Shown here piece after piece: positions 39,190-47,386 of a DNA stretch of 64,000 nucleotides. The first letter of the stretch is position 1, and each line of letters opens with the position of its first letter. The notes beneath the pieces are model-generated. The model searched no databases and was not told the DNA's origin. It worked only from the letters and a program-made list of their open reading frames with translations. A program made the translations under genes and the position numbers. Origin of the DNA: JAJFUG01 sp964473155 (GTDB lineage Bacteria; Gemmatimonadota; Glassbacteria; GWA2-58-10); NCBI GenBank assembly GCA_964473155.1, contig CAYYNT010000008.1:35423-99422 (forward strand), in the 5' to 3' direction.

Positions 39190-39367
39190 TTTTGCTTGTA
39201 ATTAATGCCTATTTAGCGGATAATCGTAACACCCGGTTTACACAACGGGAACCGGATCATTAGTTATCCCGTGTCCGGGTGTTCAGGATATAAATAGCAG
39301 TTCCCTGCCTGACAAATGCTTTTCAGCCGTCTCCGGCAACACGCATTTAAACAGCAGCGGAGGTTTG

Positions 39368-42300
39368 ATGGCTCCGGTAGAAGACGATGAGACATTGCAC
39401 CTTTTTATCGAAGAATCGCAGGACAACCTGAGCGGGATCGAAAACGATCTGCTGAAGATCGAGGCGGACGGGGAGAATATCGATCTCGATCTGGTTAACA
39501 AGGTTTTCCGGGCCGTGCACTCGATAAAGGGAGGGGCCGGTTTCCTGGGTCTGTCTCAGATCAAGGAACTGGCGCACGCGCTGGAGAATATCCTCAACCT
39601 GGTGCGTAAGAAGGAACTGGTTCCCGAATCGCAGATAATGAACGTGGTGCTCGAAGCCTCGGACCAGTTGTCCCGGATGGTGGATGACGCGCTCAACAGC
39701 AACGAGGTGGATATCGCGCCGCTGCTGGAGAGGCTTAAATCCGCCCTGTCCACGGAAGCCGCTCCGGCGGCCCCGCCGGGGGGCATGATGGTGGTCCACT
39801 CTCCGGAGGGAGACGCGCTTTTTCCGCTGTCCCAGGAGGAGCTGAAAAGTGCGCTCAAGGGCGGTAAGACCCTCTATCTGCTGTGCTATGACATTGCCGC
39901 CGACCTCGGACTAAAAGGCATAGGCCCGGAGGACGGGCCGCTGGGGATCGAAAGCGCCGGAAATCTTCTGGCGCGGTCCGCGCGGGAGGGCAAGGACGGG
40001 TCGAGCATACTTTACGTGCTCTACGCCACCGTGCTCGAACCGTTTTTCATGGACGAGCTGACCGGACTGGAGCCGGGGAAAATCTATCTCCTCGATGAAA
40101 AGCTGCAGATAAAAGCCGTGCCGAAAGAGCATTTCCAGGAGGGAGACGCGGCTGATATGGAGGCTGAGGCTGTAACGCAGCCGGAACCCACCGGGCCGCC
40201 CTCCGCACCCGCCCCGGTGCGGAAAGCCGCGGAGCCTGAACGCCCGGCCGGCGCGAAACCAGCGCCTGCCGAATCCCAGGCCTCATCCCCGGCAGGCGAG
40301 GTCAAAACCAGGCCGGCCGAAAATTTCCTGCGCGTTAATGTCAATCTGCTCGACTCGCTGATGCGGCTGGCCGGAGAACTGGTGCTCACCCGCAATCAGC
40401 TCGTCCAGAACGTGAATGACCATGACCTGGACTCCATTGAGGACGCGACCCAGAGGCTGAACCTTATTACCTCGGACGTCCAGGAAGCGATCATGACCAC
40501 CCGGATGCAGCCGATAGGAACAGTGTTCAGCAAGTTCCACCGGGTCATCCGCGACATGAGCCGCAGCCTGGGCAAGGAAATCAACCTGGTGCTGGAGGGT
40601 GAGGAGGTCGATCTCGACAAGACCATCATCGAGGCGATCACCGACCCGCTGACCCACCTGGTGCGCAACAGCGCCGATCATGGACTCGAAACACCCGAGG
40701 AGCGTCAGCGGGCCGGGAAAAACCCCGTGGGCACGCTCAAGCTTTCCGCCTCGCACGAGGCCGGGCAGGTCAATATCCTTGTGCAGGATGACGGGCGGGG
40801 AATAGATCACGAGAAAATCCGGAAGAAAGCCGCCTCGCTCGGGCTGGTCGAAAAGTCGAAACTGGATAAGATGAGCCGCGAGGAGCTGGTCCGCCTGATT
40901 TTCGCCCCCGGATTCTCCACCGCCGAGAAGGTTACCGATGTTTCGGGCCGCGGCGTGGGCATGGACGTGGTTCAGACCAACCTGGCCAAACTGAGCGGGG
41001 ATATCGATGTCCAGACCGAGCTTGGCAAGGGCACGACAATCCGGATGAAACTGCCGCTGACCCTGGCGATTATACCGTCTCTGATCGTCTCGGTGGAGGA
41101 TGAGCGTTTCGCCATCCCGCAGGTCAACCTTGAGGAACTGGTGCGGGTGGCCCCGGACGAGGTGAAAAGCCGGATCGAAACAATCGGCAGCGCCGAGGTG
41201 ATCCGCCTGCGCGGCGAGCTCCTTCCCCTGGTCCGCCTGGGCGACGTGCTGGGCCTGACCCGGCGCACTTTCGAGGACCAGTTCAGCGGCGAGCGTCATC
41301 CCGACCGCCGGCAAAGCATCGCCGACCGCCGGGGGCCGCAGGACGGGAACATCCAGGAGGGCGCGCACAGGCGTTCCTCCGGCGACCGCCGCCGAAGTCC
41401 TCTCAGCGCTTACAACATCGCCGTGGTGTCGGCGGGCGACCTGAAATTCGGACTTATCGTGGACCGCTTCCTGGATTCCGAGGAGATAGTGGTCAAGCCG
41501 CTGGGCCGCCACCTCAAGGACTGCCGGGCCTACGCCGGGGCGACTATCCAGGGTGACGGGCGCATATCGCTTATCCTCGACATTCCTGGAATCAGCAAGA
41601 TCATGTCCCTGGCCAACGTGAAGGAGGCGGCCGGGAAAGCGGGCGCCGCGCGCAAGACCGAAAGCCGCCGGAACGCCCAGACCCTTCTGATCGTGAACAA
41701 CGGTCCCGGCGAGCAGTTCGCCGTGCCGTTGGGCCTGATCAACCGGATCGAGCGGGTGAACCGGAGACAGATCGAGACTATCGGAAACCGGCGGAGCCTG
41801 AAGTACCGTGGCGGCAGCCTGCCGGTCTGCGCAATCGAGGATGCAGCCGCTGTCAGTCCCCGGGAGAATCTCGAAAACGTTCCCGTGATAGTCTTCCAGA
41901 TCCGGGGTCGCGAGGTGGGGCTGGTGGTGTCGCGCCTGCGTGACGTGGTGGACGTGGATGTCGAGATAGACCAGGAGACTTTCCGCCAGAACGGCATTCT
42001 CGGCTCGGCGATAATACTGGGCGAAACCACCCTGCTGGTCGATATCTTCCAGATAGTCAGAACCTCGCTTCCGGACTGGGCGCCCGAGGAAACCGCCGTT
42101 CAGGACGGTGAGGGGGGCAGCACGATCCTCGTGGTGGAGGATTCCGATTTCTTCCGCGGCCACATGAAATCTTTCCTCGAGGAAACAGGCTACAGCGTGC
42201 TGGAGGCCGAGGACGGTCTGCGAGGGTTCCAGGTTCTGGACGAAAACGCCGGCCAGGTGCGCCTTGTCCTGACCGATATCGAAATGCCCAATCTCGACGG

Positions 42301-42481
42301 GGTGGGAATGACCGAGAAAATCAGAAAGGACGACCGGTTCCAGAGCCTTCCGGTCGTGGCGGTCACCTCTCTGGCCGGGGAAGCGGCCGAAAAGCGCGGT
42401 CTGGATGCCGGGATCAACGAGTACCTGATCAAGCTGGACCGTGAACAGATACTGGACGCTATCCGCCGCTATATGGCCTGA
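39368..42481 (+). CDS. cheA: Hybrid chemotaxis kinase CheA with two CheW-like domains and a C-terminal receiver
   Basis: 1037 residues, much longer than classical CheA (~650). The ATG at 39368 has GGAGG four bases upstream. Domains in order: P1/Hpt with phospho-His51 (RAVHSIKGGAGFLG); a middle domain of about 130 residues with no P2 likeness (LYLLCYDIAADLGL); a Pro/Ala linker; P3 dimerisation; P4 kinase with LVRNSADHGLE, DDGRGID and GRGVGMDVV; P5 CheW-like with a basic insert (ERHPDRRQSIADRRG); a second CheW-like domain (~765-905); and a receiver with phospho-Asp970 in LTDIEMPNLDG. It is the first gene of cheA-cheW-mcp-cheB-cheR-pilZ. Its own receiver may take the place of CheY, which is absent here. 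Confidence 0.95.
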   Translation: MAPVEDDETLHLFIEESQDNLSGIENDLLKIEADGENIDLDLVNKVFRAVHSIKGGAGFLGLSQIKELAHALENILNLVRKKELVPESQIMNVVLEASDQLSRMVDDALNSNEVDIAPLLERLKSALSTEAAPAAPPGGMMVVHSPEGDALFPLSQEELKSALKGGKTLYLLCYDIAADLGLKGIGPEDGPLGIESAGNLLARSAREGKDGSSILYVLYATVLEPFFMDELTGLEPGKIYLLDEKLQIKAVPKEHFQEGDAADMEAEAVTQPEPTGPPSAPAPVRKAAEPERPAGAKPAPAESQASSPAGEVKTRPAENFLRVNVNLLDSLMRLAGELVLTRNQLVQNVNDHDLDSIEDATQRLNLITSDVQEAIMTTRMQPIGTVFSKFHRVIRDMSRSLGKEINLVLEGEEVDLDKTIIEAITDPLTHLVRNSADHGLETPEERQRAGKNPVGTLKLSASHEAGQVNILVQDDGRGIDHEKIRKKAASLGLVEKSKLDKMSREELVRLIFAPGFSTAEKVTDVSGRGVGMDVVQTNLAKLSGDIDVQTELGKGTTIRMKLPLTLAIIPSLIVSVEDERFAIPQVNLEELVRVAPDEVKSRIETIGSAEVIRLRGELLPLVRLGDVLGLTRRTFEDQFSGERHPDRRQSIADRRGPQDGNIQEGAHRRSSGDRRRSPLSAYNIAVVSAGDLKFGLIVDRFLDSEEIVVKPLGRHLKDCRAYAGATIQGDGRISLILDIPGISKIMSLANVKEAAGKAGAARKTESRRNAQTLLIVNNGPGEQFAVPLGLINRIERVNRRQIETIGNRRSLKYRGGSLPVCAIEDAAAVSPRENLENVPVIVFQIRGREVGLVVSRLRDVVDVDVEIDQETFRQNGILGSAIILGETTLLVDIFQIVRTSLPDWAPEETAVQDGEGGSTILVVEDSDFFRGHMKSFLEETGYSVLEAEDGLRGFQVLDENAGQVRLVLTDIEMPNLDGVGMTEKIRKDDRFQSLPVVAVTSLAGEAAEKRGLDAGINEYLIKLDREQILDAIRRYMA

Positions 42482-42536
42482 ATGGCGCATCCCGAGAAAC
42501 TTAGTCTTCGACAACCTGTCACATGAGGCCTTCGAC

Positions 42537-43037
42537 ATGCCGAAAGCTGCTAAATCCAGAGCGGCCGGGAAAAAAATCGAACTGGCAGTCATATATGTCG
42601 GCGATATTGTCTGCGGCATCGAGACCCGTCTGGTCAAGGAAATAAATAAGCAAATCCGGATAACGCCGGTGCCGGGAGCGCACCGCTGCATCCGGGGAGT
42701 GCTGAACCTGCGCGGACAGATACTCACCGTAATCGATCTGCGCGAGCGGCTGGGGATGGAAAAGCTCCCGCTCGACCGCAAAATGCGGATTGTGGTGATA
42801 ACCGACCAGTCCGAGGACATCTGCCTGCTGGTGGATGGAGTGTCGGATGTGGTGACCGGCGATGAAAAAAACCTGGAGCCGCCGCCTTCGAACATCGACG
42901 AGGTGGAGGGATCATTCTTCTCCAGCATCCTGAAAATGGAGGGCAAGCTGGTGGCCGTGCTCAACATCGAGGAGGTCACCCGCTGTGGCGCTGACCGCTC
43001 CGGAATCCGCCAGAACAAAGCTGGTCCGGGAAATTGA
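42537..43037 (+). CDS. cheW: CheW coupling protein
   Basis: 166 residues from the ATG at 42537 (GAGG eight bases upstream). It is an SH3-like CheW domain: VYVGDIVCGIETRLVKEI, PVPGAHRCIRGVLNLRGQIL, TVIDLRERLGM, LLVDGVSDVVT. It couples the methyl-accepting receptor to CheA. A longer in-frame start overlaps the cheA end and has no ribosome site. It lies 55 bp after cheA. Confidence 0.93.
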   Translation: MPKAAKSRAAGKKIELAVIYVGDIVCGIETRLVKEINKQIRITPVPGAHRCIRGVLNLRGQILTVIDLRERLGMEKLPLDRKMRIVVITDQSEDICLLVDGVSDVVTGDEKNLEPPPSNIDEVEGSFFSSILKMEGKLVAVLNIEEVTRCGADRSGIRQNKAGPGN

Positions 43038-43130
43038 GTCTGACTCAGCCTGAGGCGCCGTTCTTTTTTCATTATGACATTTCGAAAACCGAATGAAATA
43101 TAAGCAACAATCCTGTTCCGGAGGAAAACA

Positions 43131-44849
43131 ATGGCCAGTTTCAGAAACCTCAGCATCAGATGGAAAGTCCTGTCGGTCAGCATGCTCGGGCTGGCCTGTC
43201 TTGCGGCGGTCTCGGCCTGGATGCAGATAAGGGACATTCGCAGGCAGTCGGTAAGGGCCGTGGAGGAGAAGAGCCGCGCCATAGTGCTCACCCTGGAAGC
43301 CACCCGCGAGGAGATGGCCAAGAAAATCTCCCTGGGCATAATCAAGCCGTTTGACCAGATAGACCGCTCCGTGCTGGTCGAGGCCGTGCCGATTATCACC
43401 GCGATCAACGCGGCGCGCAAGAAAGCCGAGGAGGCGGGATATTCTTTCCGCGTGCCCAAGGAACAGCCACGCAACCCGGAGAACGAACCGGATGATTTCG
43501 AAAGAAAAGTGCTGGCCGAACTGACCCGGAGCCAGACAATGGACACCCTGATACAGAGCGAGGAGGAAGTCCACTATTTCCGTCCCATCCGCCTGACCGC
43601 CGACTGCATGATCTGCCACGGCGACCCGAAAGGCGAGCTTGACCCTCTGGGCGGGGTCAAAGAGGGCTGGAAAGAGGGCGAAATCCACGGCGCCTTCCAC
43701 ATCATCAGTTCCCTTGCAGAGACGAAGGCAGCGGTCTCCAAGGCCCGCAACAACATCATCCTGACCGCGGTGATAATTGTCTCCCTGCTCAGCCTGGTCC
43801 TTCTGCTGGTGGTCTCCTCGATCACGAAGCCCCTCAAGAAGGGAGTGGAACTGGCCCGGCGGATCGAGGACGGCGACCTGACCACGGATATCCAGCTCGA
43901 CCAGAAGGATGAGGTCGGCGACCTGATCAACGCCTTGAACAACATGGCCAAAAACCTGCGCGCCGTTTTCGGCGAGGTCACCAGCTACGCCGCCTCCCTG
44001 GACAACGCCTCGACCAACCTGGAGGCTCTCTCGGGACAGCTTTCCGACGGGGCGACGAACATGAACGAGCGCTCGAACACTCTGGCCACCGCGGCCGAGG
44101 AGATGAGCACGAACATGAGTTCGGTCTCCACCTCCGCCGAGCAGTCCACGGCCAATGTGAACACCGTGGCCACGGCGGCCGAGGAAATGACCGCCACGGT
44201 CAACGAGATCGCCCAGAACACCGAGAAGAGCCGTCAGGTGACCTCCAACGCGGTGATGAGCGTGGAGAAAGCCTCCGGCAAGGTGGATGAGCTGAGCCGC
44301 GCCGCCAGCGAGATCACCAAGGTGACCGAGGTGATTGTCGAAATCGCGGAGCAGACCAAGCTGCTGGCGCTCAACGCCACTATCGAGGCCGCGCGCGCCG
44401 GAGAGGCGGGCAAGGGGTTCGCCGTGGTGGCCAACGAGGTCAAGGAACTGGCCAAGCAGACCAACGAGGCGACCGACGACATCCGGAACAAGATAGAGAC
44501 CATGCGCAAGAGCGCGGACAGCACGGTCCAGGAAATCGAGCTGATCCACACCGTGATCAACGATGTCAACGAGATAGTGGTCAACATCGCCTCGGCGGTC
44601 GAGGAGCAGGCTGCCACCACCCGCGACATAGCCAGCAATATCGGTCAGGCGGCGGCCGGAATACAGGACATGACCCGCAACGTGACCCAGGCCGCGGAGG
44701 TCTCACAGTCCATCACCACCGACATCCTGAATGTCAAGCAGTCAAGCGATGAGCTCAAGAACGCCGGCGACATGCTCCGCTACAGCTCCGGCGAGCTTTC
44801 GCGCATGGGCGGGGCATTGAAAAAAGTGGTGGACCGGTTCAGGATCTGA
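43131..44849 (+). CDS. Methyl-accepting chemotaxis protein with periplasmic c-type-haem (Tll0287/DUF3365-like) sensor domain
   Basis: 572 residues; GGAGG six bases before the ATG. TM1 covers about 12-30. The periplasmic domain of about 175 residues matches the Tll0287-like DUF3365 pattern and holds the haem-c motif C159-M-I-C162-H163 in LTADCMICHGDPKG. TM2 is about 208-232, then HAMP (ITKPLKKGVELARRIEDGDL) and a cytoplasmic signalling domain whose hairpin tip is EIAEQTKLLALNATIEAARAGEAGKG (quoted in part: AEQTKLLALNATIEAARAGE). A covalently bound haem implies sensing of redox state, O2, NO or CO. It is the only receptor gene in the cluster. Confidence 0.93.
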   Translation: MASFRNLSIRWKVLSVSMLGLACLAAVSAWMQIRDIRRQSVRAVEEKSRAIVLTLEATREEMAKKISLGIIKPFDQIDRSVLVEAVPIITAINAARKKAEEAGYSFRVPKEQPRNPENEPDDFERKVLAELTRSQTMDTLIQSEEEVHYFRPIRLTADCMICHGDPKGELDPLGGVKEGWKEGEIHGAFHIISSLAETKAAVSKARNNIILTAVIIVSLLSLVLLLVVSSITKPLKKGVELARRIEDGDLTTDIQLDQKDEVGDLINALNNMAKNLRAVFGEVTSYAASLDNASTNLEALSGQLSDGATNMNERSNTLATAAEEMSTNMSSVSTSAEQSTANVNTVATAAEEMTATVNEIAQNTEKSRQVTSNAVMSVEKASGKVDELSRAASEITKVTEVIVEIAEQTKLLALNATIEAARAGEAGKGFAVVANEVKELAKQTNEATDDIRNKIETMRKSADSTVQEIELIHTVINDVNEIVVNIASAVEEQAATTRDIASNIGQAAAGIQDMTRNVTQAAEVSQSITTDILNVKQSSDELKNAGDMLRYSSGELSRMGGALKKVVDRFRI

Positions 44850-44913
44850 CAGTCCGGAAAGACGGTCCGCCGGGAGAAAAAAGATATTTACCGCTCTTAT
44901 GAGGCGTATGAAG

Positions 44914-46002
44914 ATGATACGTGTGCTGGTGGCCGATGATTCCATTCTGTACCGTAAGACCCTGAAAGACATCCTCAGCGCGGTGGAGGGCGTCGAGGTG
45001 ATCGACACTGCGGTTAACGGTGCGGATGCGCTTGAAAAAATAGTCCGGCTGAAACCGGACCTGGTGACCCTGGATGTCGAGATGCCCGAGATGGACGGGC
45101 TGGAGGTCCTGCGCCGCCTGAAGCAGCAGCGCTCGGAGTCCGCGGTTATCATGTGCAGTTCCCTGACCAGCGCGGGAGCGGCAACCACCATCGAGGCGCT
45201 CAACCAGGGCGCGTTCGATTTCATCGCCAAGCCGGACGGGCCTGACCGGATCCGGAACGCCGAGGAAATACGCCTTCAGATCAAGACCCGGCTGGCTTAT
45301 TTCGTGGCGCGGCAAAAGCTGAGGGCCATCACTGCCGGAACTGCACCCGCGGCTCCGGTCCGGCCGGCTCAGGCGGCGGCGATTCAGGCCATTCCCGCCG
45401 AACCGGCGCGGATCGCGCAAAAAATGGAAATAGTGGCGCTGGGTATTTCCACCGGCGGTCCGGCGGCATTGAACCGCATCATACCGCTTCTGCCCGGAAA
45501 CCTGAGAGTGCCGGTGGTGGTGGTGATCCACATGCCCCCCGTATTCACCGCCACTTTTGCCGGCAGCCTGGGCGCAAAGAGCCGGATCAGGGTGATCGAG
45601 GCTACGGAGGGCCAGGCGATAGAGCCGGGAACGGTTTATATAGCTCCCGGCGCCAGGCAGATGAAAGTGGCCCGTCACGAAGTGACTGGAAGAACAGTCC
45701 TGCGATTGACCGATGACCCGCCAGAGAATTTCTGCAAGCCCTCGGCGGATTATCTCTTCCGTTCAGTGGCCGGCGCTTTCGGCGCCCGGGCCCTGGGGGT
45801 AATCATGACCGGCATGGGCGCGGATGGGGTGCAGGGGCTGAAAAAGATGAAGCAGGCCGGGGCCAGGGTGCTGGCCCAGGACGAGAAGACCTGTGTGGTT
45901 TTCGGCATGCCGATGGAAGCGATCAAGGCGGGAGTGGTGGACGAGGTGCTGCCGCTGGAGAAAATACCGGAGCGGATCGCCTGGCTCGCCGGTCTCGGGT
46001 AG
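44914..46002 (+). CDS. cheB: CheB, receptor methylesterase/deamidase
   Basis: 362 residues if it starts at 44914 (MIRVLVADDS, GAGG nine bases upstream); two in-frame ATGs at 44899 and 44908 add up to five residues. The receiver has phospho-Asp54 in LDVEMPEMDG. The methylesterase domain keeps the triad Ser179 (GISTGGP), His206 (VIHMPP) and Asp304 (MTGMGADG). A linker rich in Ala/Pro (140-168) joins them. It adapts the haem-c MCP by removing methyl groups and is activated by CheA. Confidence 0.95.
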   Translation: MIRVLVADDSILYRKTLKDILSAVEGVEVIDTAVNGADALEKIVRLKPDLVTLDVEMPEMDGLEVLRRLKQQRSESAVIMCSSLTSAGAATTIEALNQGAFDFIAKPDGPDRIRNAEEIRLQIKTRLAYFVARQKLRAITAGTAPAAPVRPAQAAAIQAIPAEPARIAQKMEIVALGISTGGPAALNRIIPLLPGNLRVPVVVVIHMPPVFTATFAGSLGAKSRIRVIEATEGQAIEPGTVYIAPGARQMKVARHEVTGRTVLRLTDDPPENFCKPSADYLFRSVAGAFGARALGVIMTGMGADGVQGLKKMKQAGARVLAQDEKTCVVFGMPMEAIKAGVVDEVLPLEKIPERIAWLAGLG

Positions 46003-46037
46003 TCAATTCCTAATAATAATTTCCCCAGATTGGTATC

Positions 46038-46883
46038 ATGCTCAAAGTAAGCGCAGAGGAATTAACCCTGATCGCCTCTCTGGTCAGGGACATTTCCGGC
46101 ATTTTTCTGGACCAGAGCAAAGCCTATCTTATCGAGAGCCGCCTTGGGCCGGTGGCGCAGGAACTCGGCTGCAACAGCTTCAAAGAACTGTATTATAAGG
46201 CGAAGACCGATGCCCAGGGCAAAGTGGTCCGGCGGATAATCGACAGCATCACCACCCAGGAGACCTCTTTCTTCCGGGACAGGACCCCGTTCGATCTTTT
46301 CAAATTCAAGCTGCTGCCGGAATTCGTCGACCGGGTCAAAAAGGCCTCACCTGCCGGGCCATGGGCGCTAAAAATCTGGAGCGCCGCCAGTTCCACCGGC
46401 CAGGAGGCCTACAGCCTCGCCATCTCGATCCGGGAGATGCTGCCGGATTTCCAGAAATGGCGCATTTCGATCCTTGGCACCGATATTTCAGACGCCGCGG
46501 TGACCAAGGCCAGTTACGCCCGTTACACGGCTTTCGAACTGGAACGCGGTTTCCCGCAGGAGAAAATACAGCAGTTTTTCAAGCCGGTTGAACAGATGTG
46601 GCAGGTGAAAGACGAGATACGGGCCATGGCCACTTTCCGCCAGCTCAACCTTTTGCAGCCGTTCACCGCCCTGGGACGTTTCGATATGATACTGTGCCGC
46701 AACGTGGCGATCTATTTCAGCCTGGAAACGCGCCGCAGACTGTTCGACCGTCTCGCCGGCCAGCTAAACCCGGACGGCTGTCTGCTGATCGGCTCCACGG
46801 AGTCGCTGCTCGGCGTGTCCGAGCGCTACCGAAGGCTGGAATACAACAAGGCCGTATTCTACAAGCTGGCCGGCTCTGTCTGA
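46038..46883 (+). CDS. cheR: CheR, receptor methyltransferase
   Basis: 281 residues, the usual length. An N-terminal helical domain (LTLIASLVRDISGIFLDQ) leads into SAM-dependent methyltransferase motifs: TTQETSFFRD, IWSAASSTGQEAYSLAI (SAM site), ILGTDISDAAV and the CheR signature FDMILCRNVAIYF. It adds methyl groups to glutamates of the MCP. It follows cheB by 35 bp; the ribosome site is poor, so translation may depend on coupling with cheB. Confidence 0.95.
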   Translation: MLKVSAEELTLIASLVRDISGIFLDQSKAYLIESRLGPVAQELGCNSFKELYYKAKTDAQGKVVRRIIDSITTQETSFFRDRTPFDLFKFKLLPEFVDRVKKASPAGPWALKIWSAASSTGQEAYSLAISIREMLPDFQKWRISILGTDISDAAVTKASYARYTAFELERGFPQEKIQQFFKPVEQMWQVKDEIRAMATFRQLNLLQPFTALGRFDMILCRNVAIYFSLETRRRLFDRLAGQLNPDGCLLIGSTESLLGVSERYRRLEYNKAVFYKLAGSV

Positions 46884-46937
46884 AAAATTCCGCCGGCCGC
46901 CTGATCCTGAAACAATTCTGTCCGCGAGGTAATCAAC

Positions 46938-47201
46938 ATGTCCGGCCATGCCAGAGATAAAAGGTCCAGCGAGCGCAGGGAAGTCAAGGAAGTTGTCGAG
47001 ATGTCTCCTGACCAGGCCCGGCTCACCGCGCTTTCCTGTGACTTCTCGGAAACCGGGGTCCAGCTCAGGACCCGAAGCCCCCTGCGCCTGTGGCTCCGGA
47101 TGAGTTCCCTGGGCGAAACATTCGTCCGCGAGGCCGAACTGGCCTGGGTGAGGAAGGAGCCGGACGGCAGCATGACCTATGGGCTCAAGCTGGTTGAATG
47201 A
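46938..47201 (+). CDS. Small PilZ-domain protein (c-di-GMP receptor)
   Basis: 87 residues; GAGGT seven bases before the ATG. It is a minimal PilZ domain: the RxxxR motif R9-S-S-E-R13 and the DxSxxG motif D35-F-S-E-T-G40, spaced as in c-di-GMP receptors, then beta strands (VQLRTRSPLRLWLRM, AELAWVRKEPDG). No effector domain is attached. It is the last gene of the chemosensory cluster, 54 bp after cheR, and links the pathway to c-di-GMP. Confidence 0.88.
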   Translation: MSGHARDKRSSERREVKEVVEMSPDQARLTALSCDFSETGVQLRTRSPLRLWLRMSSLGETFVREAELAWVRKEPDGSMTYGLKLVE

Positions 47202-47386
47202 TTGTCGGACAGGGTTGACATGAATGCATTATCGTGAACATTCATTCGAGCCGGAGGCCGCACGGGCGCCCGCCTGATATGCTTGAATTATGCGCTGAAT
47301 CGTGTTACCGTTGCAGGGTGACGATTTCAGTCCGCAGCGCAATGAAATGCCCCGCCAAAACTTCAAAACGGCAAGGAACGATCAAG

